Shown here piece after piece: positions 18,504 through 26,444 of a DNA stretch of 26,444 nt. The translations under genes and the position numbers were made by a program. The stretch spans positions 1-26,444 of the forward strand of contig RBNI01000847.1 of assembly GCA_003990745.1 (NCBI GenBank), given 5' to 3'. The notes below the pieces were generated by a model. That model did not search any database. It was not told the origin of the DNA and saw only the letters and a program-made list of their open reading frames with translations. Position 1 is the first letter of the stretch. Each line of letters begins with the position of its first letter. The stretch is from Jimgerdemannia flammicorona. Taxonomy: Eukaryota; Mucoromycota; Endogonomycetes; Endogonales; Endogonaceae.

Positions 18504-21500
18504 ATGTCCGAACCTAAACTTCCAACCCCCTCGCTTGAAGAAATCAAGACCTGGGATGAACACAGAGTCTTTAGGCACTTTCAACACCCTGCTCTCGGAT
18601 TGAAACGCGACCATGTGGTGATCTTGCGTGAAGAGGAAATATCTGGAGCCGCTCTCATTCTACTCACCGAAAATGACCTATTGAGCCATCCGTTTAACTT
18701 ACGAGGTGGGCCTGTAAAGATAATTATGAACGAAATTGCCCGATTGAAAGGTAACTATCGTCAGATATATTATTCCGAGTAACTATCTTGGAGGGTCTTC
18801 ACGGGTTAGTCGTTCAGTGAATAACTAGATCATGAAAACTTCAATACATTTGCCAACTGAAACGGAAACATCCTTTTGAATCTGACTAGGGACAGGGGGT
18901 CAACAGCCATCTACGGAAGGTGCGAGATTTCAGCACAATATTCATCTCTGCCATTTTGGATTATATTATAATATGTGTTTTAATTGTTTGACAGCTATTG
19001 CTCCGAACGCCTGGGAAGCTCGAATTAAAAACGTTGAAGTCGAGATTGAATTGGTGACAAAGAAGATTGAATCGACGGGTGACAGGAGTGAGAAAGATCA
19101 CCTTCGCAAAGAACGAACAGACCTTCGTGAAAAAGAGCGTTTACTCCTCGAGCTCCACAAGGAACAACTACGAGGTTGGTGGATTATGCGGTTTTATTGT
19201 GCAGTCATTCAAAGGGAGGGAATTTTGGAATGTTCACCGAAAACGAGCGTTTTACTGATTAATATATATATATATATATTCTCATCTCAGCACCGTTTTC
19301 TGATCTGGTGTCGGTTAGTAGTAATTGATATTTTGTGTCCTGACATGATTGTTTATGCGACGTTTTTGGTAATATTTCATTTTCCACATATAGATCGTAC
19401 AAGACATCAAACATGAGGTACAGGACATAAAACATGATACAGAAGCTCTAAAGTTCGACACAGAAGACCTAAAGCTCGACACGAGAGGCATCCTCATCAG
19501 CCTCGACGAACTCCATAGCAAGGTGGACAGCTTGCCAAAGGTTATGCTTGATCTTCTTGAGGATACAGTCCCGCGACTCTTCTTCATCTTTCCCGAAGAT
19601 GGTCATTGGTGGGAGCCATCAATCGACAGCCTCTTCACCAAAGCATTCCGTCTCTTCTTTCTCTGCGAACACGAAACGGTCGAAAACGGCAGTACGAAGA
19701 AACATTTCCATTTGGCATATCATAAAGGATACCGTGTTACTCGACCACGAGATGTATGTTATTTTGGAAATCGATATGGTATGCGCACCAGCTACGCATT
19801 ACAATACAGGCATTTAATTTCTGTTTAATTGAACGTATTTAGTTTGTAGCTAAATATGGGGAATACATACGTATGGTACGTCATCTATTTGAGCTGGGAC
19901 ATTACTCTCCATGCATGCCATCTAACTTTTTTTTTAAAAAAAAAAATAAAAGATCATGCCCTGTCTAATGCTGGCTGTACGCTTGGGAGGACGCATATTG
20001 GAATGTGTTCCTACATTCGGGAGGCCGGCAGCAGCGGCCCTACGGACTGCCGGTGATGTTGCTTTATCAGCACGCAGGGCAATAAACTCGTCGATCTTTA
20101 CAGACAACGAACTCCAGATCTGCACGCAGACTGAGAAATTTTTTAAGACAGTTGGAGGCAACCTCGGTGCTAAGACTGATGCTCCGCTATCAGCTGAGAC
20201 GCAAGAAACAACGCCGACACTGATGGAGAGGCCTGATCTACGAGAACTTCAAGGTGCAGCGATACATTGCTCTTCTCTGTTAAAATGTGTATGTGTATAT
20301 TTCTATATATCTCATTGTTTCTTTTCGAATTTCGGTTTATAGCTTATCTTGAGAAATTGGATAACACCAAGCGATTAGGGAATCTGCAGCGTGTGCTCCG
20401 TCGTGGGGAAAACGGTAGCATAACAGTGCGATGGGTGTGCAAGAATCATGCCTCGGAATGGGATACAACAAACGCTGTTCGGAATCTCCAGACAGCCATC
20501 AAGAACAATTCCATAGATGGCAGAGTTGAGTTTGACGACGAGACTTGGGAGTTGAGGTTCTTATTATTTTCTGGTCTTTAATATTCAACTTGCATTTTGC
20601 ATCTATCCTGTTTTTGTTCTCAAGACTGTTATATTTTAATGGCAGCATCAACAGCTTGTCAAGGGGAGCTTTTCGTACATTTCGGAATTCGGTGACGCGT
20701 GCGCTGTCTAGTGTCCCCCTGCGGAAAATTAGGTAATCAGTTTGACTTTATTCATTCTTCACTTATCTGGAATGTTTAATGATTGACCGAAATTGAAATT
20801 TTAGCATTGTAGCTTGTGAAAAGGCTGATTCTGAAGATGTAGAAGCTCTGATTAATGCTACGACCACAATTGAAACCCTTATGTAAGTTATTTGTAAATA
20901 TTTTTATTTGATAAACTAATGGATTGAATACTAATATATCATGCCATTGGGGTTCTTATCTAGAATAAAAAATATCAAAAATATATGGTAATAATAATTT
21001 TTCATTTTTAATAATAACTTACTTAATAATACTTCCTAACAAAAACGAACTTTATTCTATTATTAGGATAAATAATATTATTCGAAGGTGCCCTCAACTT
21101 CATCAAGTAATTCTTATAGGTATATATTAATTTAATATTAACTTATGAAAAGCAATATCAGTATTAAAACAAAATTAGACACTATAACTATCAACTATAT
21201 ATAATATCTTTATATATTCCTATAGACTGTAATATTGATAATAATAGAGCCAGTATACTAGCTGAAGTATTAAAAATGAATACAAGTCTACAAAAGCTAG
21301 ATTTAAAAGGTAAGTAGAAAGTATATATATATTATACTTTATATTTATCTATTTGTTGTCCTAGCTGATAAGTATATATTTATATTTTATATTTCTCTGC
21401 AGATAATTATATTGGTGAGAAGGGAGCCAGTGCACTAGCTGAAGTACTAAAGATAAATACAATTATAGAAAACTTAAATTTAGAAAGTATGTAAAAAGAA

Positions 21501-22833
21501 GTATATTATATTTTATATTAATTTATTTATTATTTTAACTATTAACCATATGTATATATTTATATATTTCTCTGTAGATAATGGCATTGGTATAAAGGGA
21601 GCTGATACAATTGCCAAAGCACTGAAGATTAACACAAGCCTGCAAAACTTAGTTCTAAGATGTATGTTTAAATTAAGTATATTATAATTTTCATTCATTT
21701 GTAGAGTATTCTAGCTTACAATTATATATATTATATATTCTTCTGTAGGTACTAATTATGGCAAAGTTATTGGTAATAAAGGAGCTAAGGTATTAGCTGA
21801 AGCACTGAAAAAGAACATGAACCTGCAAAGCTTGGATTTATATAGTATGTAGGAATAAAGTATATTATATTTTACATTTATCTGTTTTATGTTCTAGCTG
21901 ACAAGTATTTCTCTGTAGAAAATGATATTGGCGATGAGGGTGCCAGCGCGATAGCTGAAGCACTGAAAATGAACACAAGCCTGAAAACTCTATATTTAGG
22001 TGGTAAGGATGAAGCATATAATATCTTTACATTTACCTGATTGTTGTTTTAATCAATGACCTCGCATATACATTTTATGTGATCCTTTGTAGATAATGGG
22101 ATTGGCGAGAAGGGAGCCGACGCACTAGCCAAAGCACTGAAAATGAACAAGAGCCTGCAAAACCTGTATTTAGAAGGTATGTAAGAATGAAGCACATTAT
22201 ATTTTGCATTCATCTGTTCTATCCGACAGTCACGCCTGTTCTTCTATAGGTCGTGTGGAAGCAACACTGAAAATAACCACATGCACAATGGGAAGCGAGG
22301 ATTTATTAATATATGAAGGTATGGTACATTATAATTTACATCCATCTGTTTGTTCTAGTCATTAATCACGTATATAAATCTTATGTTCCTCTGGAGGTGC
22401 TCATTTTGGTAGCAAGTTTATGGGCGATAATGGAGCCAGAAAACTAGCCGAAGCACTGAAAATGAACACGAGCCTGCAAAATCTGGATTTGAGTTGTATG
22501 TCGGAATTAATCACATTATATTTTTGCATTCATTTGTTTGGTGTTCTAGCTGAAAAGAATGTGTATACATTTTTTGTGTTCTTCTGTAGACAACAATATT
22601 TGCGCGGAAGGAACCAGCGCACTAGCCGAAGCGCTGAAAACGAATACGAGCCTACAAAATCTGAATCTAAAATGTGTGCAGGAATGAATCGTATTATATT
22701 TTTCATTCACTTGTTTAGTGTTTTAGCTGATCATTTTATATGTTCCTCTGTAGCCAACGGTATTGGCAAGAAAGGAGCTGGCGCATTAACTGGAGCACTG
22801 AGAATGAATACCAGGGTCAAAATCGTGATATAA
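18504..22833 (+). CDS. SAM-coiled coil-LRR receptor-like protein, copy C (21 exons, 815 aa)
   Basis: Exons: 18504-18750, 18995-19174, 19291-19313, 19394-19753, 19843-19875, 19953-20253, 20343-20556, 20646-20732, 20805-20882, 20964-20987, 21067-21119, 21226-21309, 21403-21486, 21578-21661, 21749-21844, 21919-22002, 22093-22176, 22250-22318, 22397-22495, 22590-22673, 22754-22833. The total is 2448 nt, fully open. Exon 4 is 21 nt longer than in A and B, adding one coiled-coil heptad (VQDIKHE followed by VQDIKHD). Exon 6 lacks the SDNQVKKY octapeptide of A and B. The exon 4 end codon is Asp where A and B have Ala. LRR exons 12-15 are notably AT-rich, with conservative changes. Exon 13 ends in A and exon 20 in T where others end in G, so junction residues change to Asn and Ser without breaking frame. 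The role is inferred as for the paralogues. Confidence 0.85.
19291..19313 (+). other. 23-nt microexon of copy C
   Basis: It has acceptor CATCTCAG and donor GTTAGT, and encodes APFSDLVS with its shared codon. Length and phases match copies A and B. Confidence 0.75.
21226..22833 (+). repeat. LRR exon-intron cassette array of copy C
   Basis: Ten cassettes are collinear with A and B. The first four exons and their introns are the most AT-rich part of the gene, while the last five keep the GC content seen in A. The non-LRR exon (22250-22318) is 69 nt as in A. Confidence 0.85.
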
Positions 22834-23330
22834 GAAAATATAGAAATTGGGCACATGGTGTTTTTGCATCTATCTGTCTAGCTCCTAGCTGATGACTATG
22901 CCTATATATTTATTTTTCCTTTTTAACCAATATTATTGGCAGAAACGAGGTGGAAAGGGCAACTTTTATTTGCAGATTTTATTATACTTTTATACTTATA
23001 TATACAAACGATTAGCTTATATGATAGCCGTACGGACCGCCGTTTGTTTGTCTTCAATCCCACACCGTCGTGCCGACATGGACGTCATATGGCATCGAAT
23101 ATATGTATCTATATCTTTTCATCTCTCATTCGTCACAGAAAGTGACACTTTCCACTCCCCTCGAACGGCAGCGGGGGGTGCAACTTGTCTGATTGATTTG
23201 CGCCGCGCTCGGAAGGTTCGTTTGTTCCTATTTGGCAATATAAAACTCAGGGCGTGAAAGGCGCAAGAGTGAAAACAAACGTCTGATCCTACTGACTGGC
23301 ATCTGAGGTTATGGTATTCTTGTTTCGCCA
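22834..23330 (+). repeat. Conserved 3' flank of copy C with a vestigial LRR module
   Basis: It aligns with the other two 3' flanks. The exon-like remnant at about 22926-22962 is the clearest of the three: AACCAATATTATTGGCAG, then AAACGAGGTGG. No downstream gene is seen in this block. Confidence 0.5.
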
Positions 23331-23828
23331 ACTGGTTTTATGTATCAAGTTAACAGTTTCCTAAAATCCCCACACGCTAATCGGCAGCCTGAAGCTTTTC
23401 CATCCCTCCCAGCTCCGAAATATCCACCTTTAATTTTCCATGCACAATACCCATGAGTCTGACCCCAGCGTTTTACAGACAATCTTCCCCTCCCTGTCTC
23501 AATTTTCAGCGATCACAACCACTCCCTCTTGATACAAGAGCTCCTACTGCGATTTATACTATAAAACCTGCCCGAAATCGCTTTAGTCGTCGGCTTTGCC
23601 ACCGATTTCGGAAACCTTGGAATTGCGCTCACTCAGTATCCGAACTTCAACTTGATGGCTGATGTGCTAGATTACGGCTTGCGACCATGGCATCCGAATT
23701 CCGACCATAATTATCATTTATCCAATAACCTCAATTTCTTTCAAAGATTCGGTGTGCGTAGTCTTGTCCGATTGCTCGCTGGGGCAGCATTTGCAATCGT
23801 CTTTTTCACCCGTCTCCGAATAGTCATA
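23331..23828. other. Unit spacer up to the truncation point
   Basis: It aligns with 15320-15790 in unit 2 and with parts of unit 1. Frames are not conserved. It ends where unit similarity stops. Confidence 0.5.
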
Positions 23829-23847
23829 AACACACCTACGAAGGAGC

Positions 23848-25190
23848 TTACCAAGCTACGCATAATTTATGAATTGTGGTTCCTACAAACAGGTGAAAGC
23901 TATCATTATGAGAGGTGGATGGAATCTTGTCATTTTCATTACAAGCCCGCTTCCTGTTTACCTCGAGGAGATATTCAATGTTTTGTAGTACATCCCTTCC
24001 GATCGAATGGCTCCACAGATTCAATGAAGTGAGAGTTCTGTTGGTTTCAAGGGCCTTTGCGAAGGCTTTTGCATCTTCAACTCTGATCTCATTTTCTGCC
24101 AGATCCAATAAAGTGAGAGTTTTGTTGGTTTCGAGAGCCTTTGCGAAGACTTTTGCGCTCTCGTCTCGGATCTTATTTTGTGCCAGATTTAATGAGGTGA
24201 GAGCTCTGTTGGTTTCGAGGGCCTTTGCAAAGGTATTTAAGCCCCCATATCTGATTTCATTTTTCCACAAAGTCAATTCGGTGAGAGTTTTGTTGTTTCC
24301 GAGGCCTTTGCGAAGGCTTTTGTGGTCTCAACTCCAATAATTTTGAATAACAGAGTCAATGTTGTGAGGGTTTTGTTGGTTTCAAAGGCTTTTGTGAAGG
24401 CCTTTGCACTCTCACCTCCTTCAATGTCAGATTGAATTCGGTGAGAGTTTTGTTGATTTCGAAAGCCTTTTGCGAGGGCCTTTGCGCCATCATCTCCGAT
24501 CTCACCGATCAACAGAATAAATACGGTGAGAGTTTTGTTTATTTTGCCTTTGCGAAAGCTTTGTGCTTCCATCTCCGATCACTTTGAATGACAGAGTCAA
24601 TTTTGTTGGTTTCGAGGGCCTTTGCGAAGGTTTTTGCGCTCTTGATAGACCCAATTCGATGAGAGTTCTGTTGGTTTCGAGGTGGGAGATTCAATGAGGT
24701 GATGGGAAGATAGGCACTATCATCCTGTAATTCAGTGTCAACGTTGGTAAGTTCCAAACTGGCGTGGTCTGAAAAAACTGTTATGAGAATTTCTTTTTCA
24801 ACTGCTGGAATTTGGATGGCCATATCTTGCCTTTTGTCCAACCCCCTGTTTCCTTTCAGACGCCGCACCAGAACCTTATTCTCAGCGCGAATCTTCTGGC
24901 GAAAAACCTCAAACTTCATCAAGGTATCGTGGGCCGGTGTGCAACTTCTTGCGCTTGCCGTGATCTGCTAGCATCCCCTTGGTATCGATGGAAGAGATGG
25001 CCACATCTCCGTTGTTGCGTTGATAGAGTTCGCGAAACCGGTCTTTTAACATTCCTTCTCGGTAAAGGAATTTACGATAGCTCTTGACAACATAAGGCTC
25101 GAGTTTGGTTAGAAGCTCGATGTGGGTGAGATTCGGGTTCTCTAGGACTTCATTTTGTAAACGATGGGCTTTACGATAGAGATTTTACAG
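23848..25190 (-). pseudogene. Intronless LRR protein pseudogene with unidentified N-terminal region
   Basis: Reading leftwards from about 25187, an open stretch encodes RKAHRLQNEVLENPNLTHIE and KSYRKFLYREGMLKDRFREL, then hits a stop at 24909-24911. A second frame continues with MKFEVFRQKIRAENKVLVRR. LRRs with the core FAKALETN follow from about 24690. About nine repeats at an 84-bp period run to 23990 with several frame shifts. The last four (about 24276-23990) are intact, with motifs such as ALTSLNLAQNKIRDESAK. The tail LLEVNRKRACNEN follows, and the frame stops near 23848. There are no introns between repeats, unlike copies A-C. The several frame breaks mark it as a pseudogene, though sequencing errors could mimic some of them. 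Confidence 0.7.
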
Positions 25191-25690
25191 GGAAGCGGAG
25201 TGCTCAAGGTTGTGCCTGTCATTTTAACAAATCTTCGGAAAATAATTAGGAGTTGATATTTCAACAGTTTCCAGTTTTTTTTTTTTCATCCAAGGGGGCT
25301 GGCCGCTAGGTCCACGACCTTGGCAAAGGCGCTCTTGTTGATAGTTCATGTTGACTGATCAGATAGATGTACACGAATGATTATTGAAAACAAGAGGTTT
25401 TCGAGTTCACTTTTTATATCTTTCAGAGAGTATATACGTACATTGAACACAAGTAGTTAATGGGAAGATTGGCAGTGGCGGAGTAACAGGATATTCATAT
25501 GACCATCCTCTACCTTTAGACCTATTTTTTATTGCTCGACATGTAATTATTATGCTGGACAGATGATACATGATTGACCTTGGACAAGGTCGAAAGTCTT
25601 TTACTATCCATGCCTGATTTCAGTCAGAAGGTGTGGCCATATGGCGTGGGAATACTGTCAGTGGGAAATTCGTCATAACAACGTTGTCAA
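25191..25690. other. Intergenic, no gene seen
   Basis: The stretch is AT-rich with a T-run near 25275-25285. No long open frame, splice-bounded exon or repeat is recognised. Confidence 0.45.
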
Positions 25691-26444
25691 ATAAAAAGAC
25701 CATTCTTGAAGTGGGCGCCCGACCCTAATCGTGTGTGCTGCCGCTGGGATCGATAAGAATGCGATGACGAGACACTATCCGCAGAACGACGAGTGGATAG
25801 AGGGGTCGGTTTTGGATTACCCGGATACCTGGGTAACCCAGATCAAGGAGGATCGGATCCTGTAACTGATCCGAATATTCGGACGGGGTTACGTTGACTG
25901 CTCGGGGCCTTTCGTGGGGCAGAGGACACTGTTCGAACAAAGCACCAGCAAGGTTGGTTTCATGGATAATCGCGTCCAGAGAGCCGCGAGTGTCGTGGAT
26001 TGCTGGTTGCGAGAGGGTGGATCAAATGGCTGCTGCCATCTAGTCAGTGGACGCGTTCGAAACCGAAACGCAAAACGACTTGACCGCGAAAGGCTAGATC
26101 CGTTCAGCGCGGACGTATGGGAAACACGTGGACGCGAAGAAGTGAGTTGACCGTGGATTGTGTCGAAATGGAAGATTTGTTATCGCTTGCCCTCGTATCA
26201 AAACCGAAATTCCTTCACCTTGTTCACGTACTACCGATACAATGTGTTTTTTAATGTACTCAAAACTTGCGTCTATACAGAGAGGACAGCAGATTTACAA
26301 TTTTGGTTTACTAACTAGTGAAATGTGAAGTAAAAAGATTAAGAAATTGTAGCACACATGGAGTGAGCTACATGCACCTCGGGTGGCTATTGCGACGAAG
26401 CGGAGCGCGGTCGTGAGACGGGACCAATAAAAACACAAAAAAAA
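25691..26444. other. More GC-rich stretch of unknown nature ending in A-rich tail
   Basis: Composition rises from about 25700 to 26150, with short open frames on both strands (25725-25940 minus, 25914-26150 plus). These overlap, show no domain and have no splice context. The window ends with an AATAAA word (26426-26431) and an A-run. That could be the 3' end of a retroelement copy or transcript, but the window is cut there. I cannot assign it. Confidence 0.25.

Larger units (their letters stand above)
18017..23828 (+). repeat. Tandem segmental duplication, unit 3 (truncated)
   Basis: It contains gene copy C and its 3' flank. Similarity to units 1 and 2 stops at about 23828 (after CTCCGAATAGTC), before the NB-ARC relic and minisatellite. 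Beyond this point is the minus-strand LRR pseudogene and its 3' flank. Confidence 0.85.

Noticed and set aside
23990..24700. Regular 84-bp repeats that might suggest a CRISPR or satellite array
   Set aside because: The period and translated pattern on the minus strand match leucine-rich repeats (FAKALETN core). There are no identical repeats with unique spacers.
25725..26150. Overlapping short open frames on both strands near the right end
   Set aside because: No domain, no splice sites and no conserved counterpart. Open frames of this size are expected by chance in GC-richer DNA.

Overview
This is a eukaryotic window, most likely from an early-diverging fungus (Mucoromycota-like). The clues are many short GT-AG introns (mostly 66-122 nt), CTAAC-like branch sites, AT-rich introns and single-repeat LRR exons. 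The phylum is inferred from protein style and could not be searched. No prokaryotic gene organisation, tRNA, rRNA or CRISPR array was seen.

The core is a three-copy direct tandem array on the + strand (units of about 8.3, 7.9 and 5.8 kb, the last truncated). Each unit carries one complete paralogue of the same gene, which I could reconstruct exon by exon: copy A 2878-7285 (812 aa), copy B 10457-14858 (811 aa) and copy C 18504-22833 (815 aa). All three have 21 exons with identical intron phases, no internal stop, and only in-frame length differences between copies. The deduced protein has an N-terminal SAM-like domain (exon 1), a coiled coil (exons 2-4), a conserved W/F-rich region (exons 4-9), two short linker exons, and a C-terminal fan of RNI/NLRC3-type leucine-rich repeats with one repeat per 84-nt exon. 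No catalytic domain is visible, so the best reading is a receptor or scaffold protein of unknown function.

The spacers between genes are repeated too. Each full spacer holds an NB-ARC (NLR-type P-loop NTPase) relic, a CGTCGT/CATCG-rich minisatellite, and a fragment of an unidentified coding exon. The unit 2 spacer also has a 507-bp element with 86-bp terminal inverted repeats enclosing a decayed ankyrin-repeat gene fragment. That site is empty in unit 1.

Left flank (1-1800): the proline-rich end of a possible gene, a possible minus-strand gene tail, and a relic matching the right flank. Right flank (23830-25200): a minus-strand, intronless, frameshifted LRR pseudogene. The last 750 bases are a more GC-rich stretch I could not identify. 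SAM, coiled-coil, LRR, NB-ARC and ankyrin pieces lie within 25 kb, so the locus looks like a nursery for NLR-like repeat receptors. That functional reading is inference.
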